Assembly: GCA_038025085.1 (NCBI GenBank)
Contig: CM076147.1
Location: 31,718,766-31,782,765 of the forward strand
Length of the DNA stretch: 64,000 bases
Direction of reading: 5' to 3'
Source: Tetragonia tetragonoides
Lineage: Eukaryota > Streptophyta > Magnoliopsida > Caryophyllales > Aizoaceae
In this document: in pieces, positions 12,210 through 25,500 of the stretch
Position numbering within the stretch: the first letter of the stretch is position 1
Layout of the letters: the number at the start of each line of letters is the position of its first letter
Notes under the pieces: generated by a model
The model's input: the letters and a program-made list of their open reading frames with translations, nothing else
The model's database searches: none
Told to the model about the DNA's origin: nothing
Position numbers and translations under genes: made by a program

Positions 12210-13563
12210 TACTTGTCCGTTTTATATTTTAACTTCTTCCTCACCTCCCTATTTTCAAATCAAATAAAACTCCACTTGATAAGAATACAGTACTCCTTTT
12301 TCTTCTCTCAAAACTTTCATCCTAATAATTGCCCAACTCCCTGACTCTCACTGTCTCTCCCTGTATCTCAGCCACAAAGAAAAAAAACATAGTAACAGCA
12401 AAACTCTCATCTCTCTGATTTTCTCTCTCCTAGTGAATCTTCATTTTTACATCTTCAATGGCGGAAAACGATAAAATGAAGCTCTAAAGCACCATGGGTA
12501 GTCGTTGATGAAGAAAATCATGAAGATGGTCATCTCTTTCTCTATTGAAGTCCGGTGCTTCTGTAGATCCAAAAACAAACATTGGTCAAAAACAATTTGG
12601 GTTTCTAATGTTCCATCTAGCGTTAATCAGGTAAAGATAAACTTCTTTTTACCCTTTTCTTTATGGAATCATTGTTCATGATTTTAGATTAATTTGTCGG
12701 GCTATAGTCAATTAAGCTTGTTGGGTCATATTATTTAGGGTTAATTTTCATGGTTAATGATCCAATTGAGTGTAACTTTTTGATAATTGTATATTGGCAT
12801 GTTAGATCTCATTATTACAATGGAAGGCTTCGTGTGATTATTCTCATCATAGATCTAATTGGGGGTCAATTGTTGAATTTTCTAGACAATTACTTGGGGC
12901 TTTTTTATTTCAATTGGTTGATTTGTGAGTGCTGTACTTTATGCATAAGAGATTTGAAGGTGATATGAATTGCTTGTCTGGTTCTTGGTTAATAGCTTCA
13001 TGTACATCAAATGAAATTGGGATTTTTTTTTCTTAAATTAAATTGGAATTTTTGCCTTCTTGTGCCTGATTTTGTATGGCTAACTTGAAGTTGATTTCTC
13101 AAATTAGCCCATAGGACCAAGCACTGTGTAAAAGGAACAGGTTATATGTGAATTGTAAAATGAAATAAAATCAATTCAAAGTGATATAGAAAAAAAAATT
13201 GAACACTCATTGAACTGATGTTTGTATATGCTCAATGTACACGAATTTGTAACTTACTTGACGACTTTAAACAATTAGATGATCCAAAGATTGGGAGACT
13301 GAATTGAAGTTGAGTGGTTCCTACATTATATTAGAGAAATCAAATAAGTAACTTGTGTAAAGTAGAAGGTGAAAATGATATTTTATACACTAGAATAAAT
13401 TGTTCTTACTGTTAACAATTGTGTAAAAGTGTGACCAGTAGTAGTATGAAGTATACTGTCACCTGGTAGGGAATGATTCATTGTGGCTTCCTACACAGTT
13501 AACAACATACATAACATGTATTTGAAGCATGAGATAGCAATAATAGTAAGAATATTTTGGAAA
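12210..13563 (+). other. Left internal arm of the MULE, possible captured host-gene fragment
   Basis: The plus strand shows a pyrimidine-rich leader-like stretch (about 12290-12440), an ATG frame from 12508 running about 42 codons, and a good splice donor 'cag|gtaaag' near 12631, then AT-rich intron-like sequence. This looks like the 5' end of a gene facing the transposase. I cannot identify the product; it could be captured host sequence or a second MULE gene remnant. Confidence 0.35.
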
Positions 13564-16319
13564 TTAGGAAAACAAAATTTTAAAGTTAATTACCAAATTT
13601 TTCAGAGGCTTTCTCTTTTTTAGTGACGAGTTTTTCTTTATCTTTCTATCCAATTTCTCAACCCAAGACTTCGGCCGATCTTTACCCTTGTAGGAGTGAT
13701 CTTTCTTTTTTATCCCTTTTGCACCTCCAAAATTGGGTACATTCCCATTATTCTCAGTGTCATCATCTTTTGCAATTGATATAGAAACATGACAATTGTT
13801 GCTTGATTCTCCTTCCCCGCTGGACCTTGTGGCTAGCATTTTCTCCACGATTTTGCTGGACTCCTCATAAACTTTGGACATAAATGTGTAAGTCTCATGA
13901 GATTCAGATGCTCGATTTGTCAATTTGACCATTCGAGGACACAATTCTTCGTATCGCTTTGTGAAATGGGCTTTCTTATCTAGTTCAATATGTTGTCCAT
14001 TCCAATCTCGATTCGTTCCAACTCTTGCATTTCTTGTCCATCGCTTTAGAATGTATTGTTCTGGAATTAGCTTGATATTCATAGCATCCAGAACTTTTAA
14101 AGCATGACTACACAATATACCTGTGTTTCAAATTTTCGGCAATCGCAAGCAACTGTTTGATCTACATGATTACCAGTTACCATTCGCTCTTTACTCATAT
14201 CTACATTTGCAACAATATACAACCCCTTTTTTCTTTCCTTAAAGTAAGCACCTTGATACTCCTCATAATCCTCTTGGAATTCTTCAAAAATTGTAGGAGT
14301 ATAAATATTTCCGGCTTGTACAAGCATTGGTGCCTTCTTCATCTTCAGTCTAGGCAACTTATGTCTTGACTCGTATTCAGCATCTGACTCGTTGTTGCGT
14401 TTTCCATTGACAACCCTCTCAAAATGTGTGAAAAATTACACTAAGCTTAAATCTGACTTCAAATGATTTTTCAGATCAGCATTAAAACTCTCACTTAATT
14501 GAGTGGATCTCATGCCCGCTGTGTATGTTTTTCTGACATAAGCCCATGCCCAATTCTCCCTGTATTTAAAAATCATATGCAGCCATGAATCATTGGAAAT
14601 ATTATGCTCAGTAAGTATGGCTTTTCATGCAGCCAGAAATTCTCCTTCTTCTTCATGTAAATCAATGCATGCTTCAAATTGCGAGGCAAATTCAGAACCG
14701 TTTTGATACAAATGGTTTACATGTTTTAACGCATTCTGTCTTATATGCCACGTACACAATCCATGGTATGTTTCCTCCATAGGCATAACCAAGGAAATAG
14801 CCTTTGCCATTGCACCATCTTGATCTGTCAAAATAGTTTGAGGCTTTTTTCCACCCATTGCTCTCAAAAAAGTTTGAAATAACCATTGAAAAGAAGTTGT
14901 TTCATCATATAGGAGAGCTGCTCCAAAAATCACTGTTTGCCTGTGATTATTGAGTCCAACAAATACTCCGAATGGTCGATAATCCTTGTTTGTTCTGTAT
15001 GTGGTGTCAAAAGTGATGACATCAGCAAAGTATGCATAATCGTTTATCATTTGCGCATCTGCCCAGAATATATTGGTTATTTGCTCTTCCACATCCATTT
15101 GTAAGTCATAAAAAAATGATGGATTCTCACTTGTTTGTCGTTTGAAATACGTCAACAAAGCACCTACCTCACCATACTTCAATGATTGCATCTTTCTTGT
15201 TCGGAGATAATTTTTCTGGTCTTGTCGTGTATAACCAAGGTTCTCCCTTCCACCCACTAGCCTGGATGAATATTCATGAAAATCTTTTGGAGTTAATCCT
15301 GATTCATCAGCTATCTCGATATGTGCTGCTTGTGGTTCACATATTTTTCGATGAGAGCGAATCATATGAACATAGTCTGGTGGTTGAAGAGGGTGATTGT
15401 GTTCAGCTACAAAGTCAATAACCTTGTACTTTCCACTTTTCCGGTCAAGTGAAATAACCATTCGTGCTTGACATCCGGTTCTTGTTTCGGCTCTAAACTC
15501 CCTTGTCAAATCGTCTCGCTTATCAACACCACATTTTCCTTCTTTGTAGCATGGAAATCTCCTTGAAGTCAAGACCCCATTTATTCTGCTTTTGTTGCAA
15601 TATTCTCGACGAATACCGAAACCGACTTTTTTGCTCTATTCATTGTAAAACTCATAGGCATCTACCTCAGACCCAAACTCCATTTGCAATTTTGGCGTGA
15701 TATCAGTAGTACTATGCTGCCCAATATGTTCATGAATATTGTTGACCCATTTCTCTATAAATGCATTCATACCTTCTGTTGAAAAATACACCTGTTAGTA
15801 AAATCCTTTTTCATTGATAAGGATATGTTTTATCCAGTTTATGTGTTCTCGTTACATATTTATTAGTATCAACGTAAGTAAAGTTTTTTTTTTTTTTTTT
15901 TTTTTTTGTTTTTTTTTTTTTGGTATTCAAAGATGATGTACCAGTTTTGTTTTTGATGTGACCTATACAGATAATGTGATCCATTATGGGTATCATTCAA
16001 GATCCAGCAAGTACAAAAAATGATCAAGCAAACAAGAAGAGATTGATTATGAGCTACATGGCTAGGCACTCTATCGAAAAGTCACAACAACCACTTGAAT
16101 TAGTGGATGTAAATAAGGCGATTAATATTGTAAATGGTTGATTATGTAATTTTTTTTAGGATGGAAACTCAAAATATAATTATTTTTTTCCCTGCAAGAT
16201 ACTTAGATTGAAGCATTTCCAACATTTCATCAATTTGCTTTTTAGTTGCTTAATTACATATGGGAAAGAGGAAAATGAGTACCTGGTGTACTTAAGGGTT
16301 GATTTCCATCTTGTTCCAT
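13564..16319 (-). pseudogene. FAR1/FHY3-type MULE transposase, inactivated
   Basis: Predicted start at 16319 ('MEQDGNQPLSTP') with a first exon 16283-16319 and a second from 15775. In order the protein has a FAR1-type zinc-chelating DNA-binding region with Cys pairs and 'AEHNHPL', then a MULE DDE core ('FDTTYRTN', 'LTDQDGAMAKA', 'GLCTWHIRQNA') and a SWIM zinc finger ('CDCRKFE' ... 'CSHALKV'). The charged tail resembles FAR1-related proteins. Lesions in the otherwise continuous frame: TAG at 15636-15638, TGA at 14625-14627 where Trp is expected, TAA at 14436-14438 where Gln is expected, and a one-base loss near 14120 in the SWIM finger. It lies between MULE TIRs, so it is a transposase rather than a domesticated light-signalling factor. 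Host FAR1/FHY3 regulators derive from such transposases. Confidence 0.9.
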
Positions 16320-16619
16320 GGAGATGAGAAGACTAATTGTTCCAGATTATGAGAGAGAATGGGCAATTGAGTAATGAAGTTAAAGAAAGTGGCAAAAGTC
16401 AATATTTTTGAAAGAGAAATAATTTGATAGATTAATTACATATGAGAAGATGGAGAGAGACAGAGGAGCAATTAAGAAGTTCAGAAGAAAGATGAGCTTT
16501 GAAAATAAAGAGGAGGGAGAATGGGCTGTGTTGCCGCCTAAAACCAAAATAACTAAAATGGCGCCATCGTAAAATAAATGGTGGGGACCAGGATTAATAC
16601 ACAGCAAACAAATGAAAGG

Positions 16620-16714
16620 ATCTCAGCCTTTCATTTTAAATACTGCCACGTGTTTTTTTTTATAACGTGAACTAAGATGTCCAGTTATGAGCTAAATGGA
16701 GAGGAGCTGGACTC
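16620..16714 (-). repeat. Right TIR of the MULE
   Basis: Complementary to 12113-12209, with two small length differences and a few substitutions. It is followed by the target duplication ctatctaaa at 16715-16723. Confidence 0.93.
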
Positions 16715-17153
16715 CTATCTAAAGGCCTTGTTATGGTATTTGGTATTATTTGTAATGTGCTTGATGAGTCATAACTCACAAGGCTCACATCACAAAATGG
16801 TTGCTCTGGCCTAATCCAGTAGTTAGCCACCATATCATATACATGTCTTGCAACTTTAGCTTTCTTATTTCTTTCTGTCATGCTCAAGCACGGAACTCAG
16901 TACATAACCATGCAATTTGTCATTGAAATGCATGAAATGCCATTTTAGATGACATGTATAGATGGCCACTCAATTTGTTGTCGTTAGTTAATTAGCTAGC
17001 AAACTTATGGTTTTCCTTCCAATGGATATAATGGTTACATGGTTAAGAGTTCATTGCATGTAGATGTATATTATACCCTCGGGTTTTAATCCGTTCAATT
17101 TCTGTACCCCCATTGCCACATTTCTGGATCGGCCACTGGTTTTGCTTCATAGC

Positions 17154-17772
17154 CAGGCCCGGCTTTTGGGATGTGCAAGTGGGGCGATTGCACAGGGCCC
17201 CCACTTGCACAGGGCCTCACTTGAAATATTTTTTTTTGGTGAGTGAAAATATTAATGTGTGAACTACAAAAACTAAAGTATGTGCTTGATGTACGAATAT
17301 CAGAATAAAAGGTACTGGAAATACCCCTATTTAGTACTATTCACTATCATTTTACTGCCTCATCAAACTTACTATCTCGAGATTATCTTTCAACCCTCAC
17401 ATATTTCTGTGGCTCTTCGTATTTTGTTCTGCGGTTCTTCCCATTACAAAGGACAGAGATTCATAAACCCCTATTATTCCACCATTAACGGTACTACAAT
17501 TCTACAACAAATTTCTACTTCCTATCAAAAAAAAAAATTCTATAGATTTATTGCCAATTTCTAGATTTTCTTTTATTGTTTTTGTTTTGTTGCCCATTTG
17601 TTTTTGCAGTAATGCCACAAAAGAGGAAGTCTTATGTTCAACTCCATATAAAAATAATAAAGGAAAAAAAAAATTTTAAACCGAATAGGTTTATCGATCA
17701 CTATAAAAAGTTAGAGTAGGGCCTCACTTTTAGTTTTAGCACAGGGCCTCTTAAATCTCAGAGACGGCCCTG
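17154..17772. mobile_element. Non-autonomous hAT element, 619 bp
   Basis: Ends 'caggcccggct' and, inverted, 'cagggccgtct'. It is flanked by an exact 8-bp duplication ttcatagc (17146-17153 and 17773-17780), the hAT hallmark. Subterminal 'cacagggcc' motifs recur at both ends. No transposase. Confidence 0.9.
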
Positions 17773-17897
17773 TTCATAGCTATAGTTACAAACTTGCAAT
17801 GAATACATTGTTGATACTTGATACTTGATACTTGCTACTTCCTTTTTGGCTAATCAATAAGAACGTACTCATGGTAACTGTAGCTATCAAGCAAAAC

Positions 17898-17898
<1 letters not shown>

Positions 17899-17940
<42 letters not shown>
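17899..17940. repeat. (TA)n microsatellite
   Basis: About 20 uninterrupted TA units, likely length-variable. Confidence 0.95.
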
Positions 17941-17942
<2 letters not shown>

Positions 17943-18206
17943 CAACTTCAAACTGAACACCCAACCATCCAAAATGACCAGAACAGATTACCATGGGAGC
18001 CGGCAAAACAGTAGTACCAATTAAGATGAGACCTCATCATATAAGCAATTTATGTACAGTTGCAATAATTTCCTAGGAAACAGCTAACCATATTTACTTA
18101 CTTATATATCAAAATAATAATATATTCCCTACCAAAGTGAGTACTGACTTCCAGTAGCTATCTGCCCTGAAATTACACCTACATATACATTAGTTGGGCA
18201 TGGAAT

Positions 18207-21200
18207 TCAGGTGTTGAATCTTTGATCATAGTCATAGATAACTAACTGGCTTCTATGACGATTGTTCTTGTTGTTGTCGTTGTTGTTGTTGGTTACCTCA
18301 TCGTTTTGGCGGCCCCCTTTTCTCCGATGCAGCTCTGCACACATTTCCTCAACCAGAGGTTTCCAGAGGCGAACTCGGGCATTTATAAACCAATTTGAAA
18401 CCTGTCATGTTCACATAAAGCAAGAAATGTCATGAAAACACTAACATTAATGGTATTGTGAGTTGTTCGAAAAATTAATTAGCATGAGATGAAAATAGGA
18501 TTAGCAGAAAAGTGCGAGAGACAAATATTTAAGGGGTGCTTAGAACAAGAGTCTCCTACAGCGAAGATATCTACAAGACTACAAGAGATTTGTCCCACAT
18601 TGAAGAAGAGAATGGGAAGGAGAGAAAAATGAAAAAGAAGCAAAATCCATGTATATATTGGTTTTAGAGGAAAGTTCACTTAGGCCTATGCTATCAGTCA
18701 ATTCAGTTGTCTGTTAGTTGTTCCTAAGAAACTTCACCTGAAGCTTCTTAGAACTCTAGAAGACCACAATACCACTCACAACTCACAAAACGTATACATC
18801 CTATAGATGTGCGAGGACCTTAGCAAGTTAGCAGAGACCATGTATCAAAATGCATCAGGTGATAATCTAACTAGTCAGATTATGAAGCTTATTTCGTACC
18901 TGGCTCCTTGTCAGGCCACTTTTAATTGCAAGCAAATGCTTCTCTGCATCTTTAGGGTACCTGAGATCATTAAAATGAATTACAAAATCAGGTTCGTCAA
19001 TCCTGATTTTTCTACTCTTTAAGGATAGCAATCTCCCCTTCTCCTACTCAAAAAGGCAGCAGTCTATGTTCAGTAAGCATGATATGCTGTATCCTGACAA
19101 AAAAAAAGAGGTAGATGTAGATGCTCAACCAAGGCATACAGAACTTACCAGTTTAACCTCTTTTTTATTCTTTATTTCAAAACAACTTACAAGTTTAAAT
19201 AACAGCTCTCTTTAATTGACACATGGATAGCGACATTAGGAGTTAAAATGTCACCACAAATCGAACTTAAGGGATTGGTTCGGACATAGCACCATCAAAA
19301 TTTAAGCAAGGATGATAATGAAGTTAAGTTGAAACATAGTCCGTTTTCAGGTTCAGCAAGCTATTGGGATTACAAGGAAGGTGTGGAGACGACAATACAA
19401 ATTATACTAATTTGACAACTAGGAACCTAACATTAACTGATCTTTCTTCAGACGCCTTATTTTGTGGATTTCAGTTTGGGCCAATAGGAACCTGTAAGAA
19501 ACTTTGTTCTGGACTTTGATTAGCCTTTTTCACAGCAAGGAACTAATATTCAGTCTTCAATAGTGAATTAGTGACTACAGAAGGATAACCAGGAATTTTG
19601 TCACAGTATTCTACTCCCATAATAACAGCTTTCAGGTGCATAGTTTCAATTATAATTTTCAATGTATACCTCTCAGGCTCTCATCTCATATAACCACTAA
19701 AATAGCTTAGAATTCACGACAGGGTAAAAAAAAAAAAATCTAACTTACCCTTGTGCCCCTCATTTCTTAATTTGTATGTTGAGGTGTTCCAAATTTAAGT
19801 AACTACATTGTATCTATAGTGATACTAATTTTGCTGTCAATTACTGCAATGCCATTGAAACCTGATTGAGCCAATCACTAATTTATAGAGTACCTTTCTT
19901 AGGCAATCCTGGCCTAACTGTAGAGTACTAGACTGCTAGGAATAGGAGAGAACTACGCCCCCCCCCCCTCCAAGAAAAAAAAAAGAAAGAGAAAACGAAA
20001 CGAAACAGCACATACTTTCAGTCCTTTGAAACCATACGATCAAAAATTTTGAAATCTATGTGTTACAAGCAACAATGATAATAACCGGGAGAGGTTTCAT
20101 ATCATGTTTGCATATGAACAAATCAATTTAGCTCTATATTGAGGTCTCTTTTACAGCCCGAAAAGATGTAATTATCCAAAACTGAACACAGGCCCCGGGG
20201 GGGGGGGGGGGGAGTAGAGGGAAAGAAGATAATCTCAATCCAAGCAAATAGAGGAGGAAAGGGAACTCACGGGTGAAGAAAGTTGTCAAACATCCACGCT
20301 CGCAAAACTGAAACAGATCTCTCGGGCAGGCCTCTCTGTGGTCTCCACAGTTGTTGATCCTTTCTCTTCAATTGCTGGAGTGCCCACTGCTTTTGAATGA
20401 AAGATTTCTCAAAAGATCGCCCATTGTCTCTCGTACTTCCTATATCCATTCCCATTGCAAGGATCTCATTGCTGATCCTCTCTCTCAGGTTTTTGTAGAA
20501 GATTGAGACTGTTCGAAGAGCAAAACAAGCATGTACTTGAGGGTCCAGCTCAGTTGCAGCATGGAATGCAGATACTACAGTATGTATTTCATCTAAGCAA
20601 TGGTTGTAGCAATCATCGACCTGCAAGGTGCAAGTATAAGTAGTCGTAATGCCTTTAGTGCTCGAAATTTATGCATGAGGAGTTGAGGACTCCGGAGATC
20701 CTAACTCAGCAAGAATGCATTGAATTTCGTGTGTAAGTGACGTGGGGGAAGGGAAGACGAAACATGATGGAGTAACAAAACACGGGGAAACTTTAAGATG
20801 TTCTCTGATGGTTAAACACCTTCTCAACACAAGAGTCTAAACCTATGGAATCAAGGAAGGGTCATAATTCCCGTATGCAGATTGGAATGTTCCCAAATGA
20901 GTGTAATTTAGTCTAGCATTTCCAATGAAAAAGAAGTAAAAGAAAACAAAAGGGAAATAATAAATTCAAAAGGATTCAACAGGTCCCATATGGTTTGTAT
21001 TTTCTTTTCCTTTTCCCTTGTTTTTAAAGTTTTCTAAGACAGAGATGTGAGCAAATGTTATCGACCAAGGAGTATGCTGATGAGTAACTCTAAAAGGAGT
21101 AGGTTATAAACATAAAATCACTACCTTGTATGTGGCACACATTGATTTTCTAATGTGAAACGTAATGTTTTGTAGTGTTACGACAGAATTAGAGAGGGAG

Positions 21201-22518
21201 AGCAAGTAGTTGCACTGGTGGAAGGTAGCAGCTAGGCCTATATCATGCAAGCAAGCTAAGACCACAAGACGAGAACAGTTATGTTTGCTTAAATGGATAG
21301 TCTAAATTCTAAAAATAATTCTAGGTGAAGATCTGATTAGTTTCACTATATCATAAATCAAGTGAAGGCTCTAGGATGATAAGTGAATACACAAATGGAA
21401 CGTACCACTTGAAGTAGAGATAACAACTGTGACCTTTTGGACTCAACTTCTCGTCTTCGATATGAACTTTCCACAATATCTAATGACCCATCATCATCAC
21501 AAAACGCATTGGAATTCTTGTATGAAAACCTTGGGTCATTGAAGTTATTTGAGAACATATGGTTCGAACTAGAGCTCACCAAACCAGTGGAAAAGCTGGT
21601 CTGGGAATAGCTAGTGAATTCTGAAAGAATTTGCTGGATTACACCAAGATATCTTGACCCAGATACTATTTGTGAAAATTGAGGAGACCTACTATTTGAA
21701 GCAAAACCAAGTGAGAGCTCCTTGTTGCCATGAGCAGTACATTTTGAACCTATCCTGGTTCGAGATTGTGAGTTGGGCATGACACTGGTACAACTCATGT
21801 TAGAATAGCGATCCTGAATACTTGCTGAACCAGGAAGAGAAGGCCTGCTAGTTGCAAGACTTAAAGAGAGCTCATTATGAGAAATAGATGTTCCACAAGG
21901 ATGACTTGAGCACACATTTGTCGAGTTTGGCAGTATCCACTGATTTGCATTTTGATTCTCACTGAATTGTAATGGTTCCATTTCAGATGTTGATGTTCTC
22001 CAGCTCAACTGTGGCTGCATCAGAAATCTGCTCTGATCCCATTTACCATTTACATCACCAGCTAAGCCATCATAACCAGAGTTTATGGTGTTCGGAACTG
22101 AATTACTAGGGACATAAGGGAAGCCGCTTGAGCACATCTCTCTTAGAGACTCCGATGGATGCATTTGTTGCAACGGGACTACTGCATTGTTCATATCATT
22201 GAGACCATATCTACTGGCTAATGTACCCAATGTACCAGGAGCAAGAGAACTACCTGCCAAACAAAGCTCATGAAGATTCAAGCTACCTCTACTGAGCAAT
22301 CCATCATAGCTAACAGTTCTATCAGCGTGAAGATCTTTGAAGGGCTCCCCTTGGAAAGATGAAGGCATTGGAAACCCACTAATGCTCTCACTTTGGGTGT
22401 TAAATTGAAATAAAGTGGACCGCAGAAGGGACTCTGACAACCCTTGAGGGGAAATTTCACCATTGACCATAGACATTCTATTAGAAAGATCTGATTGCAT
22501 GTACAGTTCACTCTCCAT
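18207..22518 (-). CDS. BELL-class TALE homeodomain transcription factor, ATH1-like
   Basis: BELL proteins work in the nucleus as heterodimers with KNOX partners; ATH1 acts in meristem boundaries, growth habit and flowering control (family knowledge). Four coding exons, all in frame: 21406-22518, 20271-20620, 18900-18960 and 18207-18401. They give 572 aa against about 473 in Arabidopsis. The SKY box is '[15 protein letters not shown]' (about 287-301). The BELL domain spans exons 1-2 (about 355-430, '[20 protein letters not shown]'). The homeodomain (about 462-525) has the TALE insertion 'PYP' at 488-490 and recognition helix '[12 protein letters not shown]' with W512 and F513. Ser-rich N-terminal motifs 'HNELSLSLA' and 'NKELSLGFA' are typical. 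The C-terminus carries an Asn/Asp-rich tail. Intron 1 is about 0.8 kb, and introns 2 and 3 are 1.3 and 0.5 kb. ATH1 is favoured over other BELL genes because the exon 2 and homeodomain blocks match it best. No lesions. Confidence 0.94.
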
Positions 22519-25500
22519 GATCTCCTTGCAACAAATCTTTCAGATCATTCACACAACGCACAAATCATAATATTCCATATCACCAAGCAAGGTTCGACAT
22601 TTCAACCACATTTTGTGAATGACTGGCACTAAAATCAGCCATCCTATTCGTGTAGAATCATCAATATATAATCTTCAGAAATGTAGACCTGGGAATCACA
22701 ATAAATTAGCTTCACCATTTGCACATAATGAAAACTCCGAAAACCAAAACAGAAAAAGAAATGCACAAGAAAATGTTAAAAAGAATCTCCCTAGCAATTT
22801 TTTCGAATTCTAGTCTCTAAACTGAGAGCCCAAGGGTGAAACCCATTAAACATTAGCAAATGGGTAGTCACCAGAAGCTCCTCCTCTTCCTCACCTAAAA
22901 GTTAAAGAAACGAAAACACACCTTACTAGGGATTCTAAGGCCTCCTAGTTCTTTGTCTTTTAGAAATCGTCTAGGCTCTGTGAAGGCCGGCAATGCAACA
23001 TGAAATAAATTTTCTCTACATATCTTAATCATCTAGTTGACTTAATTGCAAAGGTGAAACTCAAGGATATATACAATTAGCAAAATTGTCACATTTTTCT
23101 CGTAATCATGCCAGCAATACATAAGAAACCACGATACAAGAACGTGGAAAACATTTTATCAGCAATTGCACCTCAAGACACAAGGAAATAAAGTATTGAC
23201 GGAAAACAACTTATTTTCGAGTTTTCACTGATCAGAGGGAATGTAGCATACATAGATAGCGACCTCCCAGTCGCAACCTATGGCGGAATTCATACTAGCT
23301 TGTTTTTGTTGGTGGCAACACTGTTTGAGCATGCTAAGTGATGGGTTATCATTTTGCATGGTGTTTTGCTGACACCTAAACACTTTTAGGATAAAGGGGC
23401 AGTTGACCAGACCAATAGTTCTTTTAGCATCCTAAGAGCGTGGCATCATCCAAAGCTCTTCCCTTTCCGGCAATGGGCCAAAAATGAACAGAGGAATAAA
23501 GTTCCCTTTCAAATACCTTCTTTTACTTGGAGCTGGCCCCCTTACACACACATTCACAAAACAAAACAAAAAAGACTTGCAAAATTGATAAAATCATAAA
23601 GCTTCAGCAAAAAGATATTAAACGTAGGTTTCTTAATCTATGCCTCCTAACTTCCCGAATTCTCCTCTCTTTTGAAGAACATTACTTTCGTAAATTGAAA
23701 TATATTTGTAATTGTTGGCGAATTGATGGAAAACAAATAATGCAGTAGTCAATGACAACAAGACTTCCAAACTCTATATTGCCTTTTGAGATTCTTTTGG
23801 TCGAAACTATCCAGGCATAAAAGCAAGATAATTCCACCACATCCACAAAACCAAGCATTTAAGAAGCTAAATTGGTTACAATGGAACATAAAACCGCACT
23901 TTCGAACACCAAATTCACCGAATATTGCACAACAATGCAGAAAAGAAAGAGAATGTGGTCGTTTCTATTCCATTCTTAGGGGGGCACCAATTAACCCATC
24001 AACAACAATTACAGGTTTACTACCACTTAGGCGAGCTTCTGTACAGTCAAATATACGACGCCTTACGCCCAAATACAGCATCCAAGCAGCCAATTAACTA
24101 GTGAAAAGTACTCAAGTGGGCTCATCCTTATAGTTTAATGACATTAACTGAGCATTACTGAGTACACCATAGTCCTTAAGTTCTAAATTCTAAAACCAGC
24201 AACTTGAACTCTGAATGGTAGCCCAAGTATGTCAAAGTAGATGTGTCAAGAAAATGCAGCAGTTAAATGAGAGGCTAGCTACCCAAATGCCACCAAAAAA
24301 AAAGCGAACAGAACAAAGAAAAACATATCTCAACATATCTGAAACAGAAGACCTCCATAACACCCTAGGTTCAACACTAGCAAACTATAATAGGCAAGTT
24401 CTTAACATCATGAGAAGTAACTTAAGCACAAACTGTTTGAGTGTTTACTAGAAAAAGTAGCAGCAAATCATTGGATATTGAAAGTAGAGACATCATATAA
24501 AAAGAACTAACCTTTCTTTCCTTTCTCCAGCAATAAAAAAAAAAAAAAAAAAAAAAACAATCCTTTGATACTCCTCCACACACAAGTTACCAAAACTTGA
24601 GAGGATAATTAGGTAACAAGAATATTCAACCTCAAGACTTGATTGATTTCCAGCAATCAGAACCCCAGAAATATGTAATAGTCTTTGAAAGAGAGGAAGG
24701 AAGTGAATGAGATAGTTGCTTTTTTATACTGATAATAACAATAGGCAAACCCCCCAAATGTGTTTCCTCAGGAAAACCCAAAACAAGAAATCACTGGTTT
24801 CCTCTTTTCTCCCAAACAGTGTATAATAATAGTCCAAAGGAAAGTGCCATGTGAGAAACAGTTTCCCCTTTGACAAAAAATAAGGACCAAAGGTAAAAGG
24901 CTATTGAGGATTATCCCCAAACCCAATTGCCTAACCTTCTCAAACCCACAAGGCCACAAACAAGTTGATCTTTTAAAAGAAAATATCAGTACACAATAAT
25001 TTATAGAAGAAATAATGGCTTGCAAATTTGCTAGCTTGAACAGTGAAAATGAACAGAAAAATGGGATTTTCTTTTTCTTTATTTCCTTTTTCCTGCTTAG
25101 CCTTTCAAGAAACCAACAAGTCCACAACCCAACAAAGTGAACAGCCAGAATCCAAAATACCCATAAAAATTCTCTATACTAGCAAGCAAAACATAAAAAC
25201 AGACAAATGTATGTCCAAAATAAAGGAAATCCATATCAGAGAAACCAATTAAAGGAGGGAAAAGAGTGTCAAAAAGCCAATAAAAGCAAGGGATTCTGTA
25301 AGGGAAGCAGCAGGCGATGGACCCATGAATGAAGATAGAGAGAAGAAGAGGAACCACACATACATTTACACATAACATAATAAAAACAAGAGAAAGTAGA
25401 GAGAGAAACTAGAGAGAGGAGAGAAAAACATTACTTGGTGCAGTGCCACTCATTTCAGTTGCAGGCTATGGAGGGTCCCATCTTCTCTCTTTCATCGATC

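Larger units (their letters stand above)
12113..16714 (-). mobile_element. MULE DNA transposon (Mutator superfamily, FAR1-type transposase), 4.6 kb
   Basis: About 96-bp TIRs at roughly 90% identity both begin GAGTCCAGCTCCTCTCCATT. The flanks carry a 9-bp target-site duplication with one mismatch: ctatttaaa at 12104-12112 and ctatctaaa at 16715-16723. Nine-bp duplications and long TIRs are the Mutator signature. Inside is a minus-strand FAR1-like transposase gene, now decayed. The left third (12210-13563) lacks transposase sequence. Confidence 0.93.

Noticed and set aside
13564..15572. A host FAR1-related light-signalling gene
   Set aside because: The sequence lies between MULE TIRs with a 9-bp target duplication and has three in-frame stops and a frameshift, so it is a decayed transposase.
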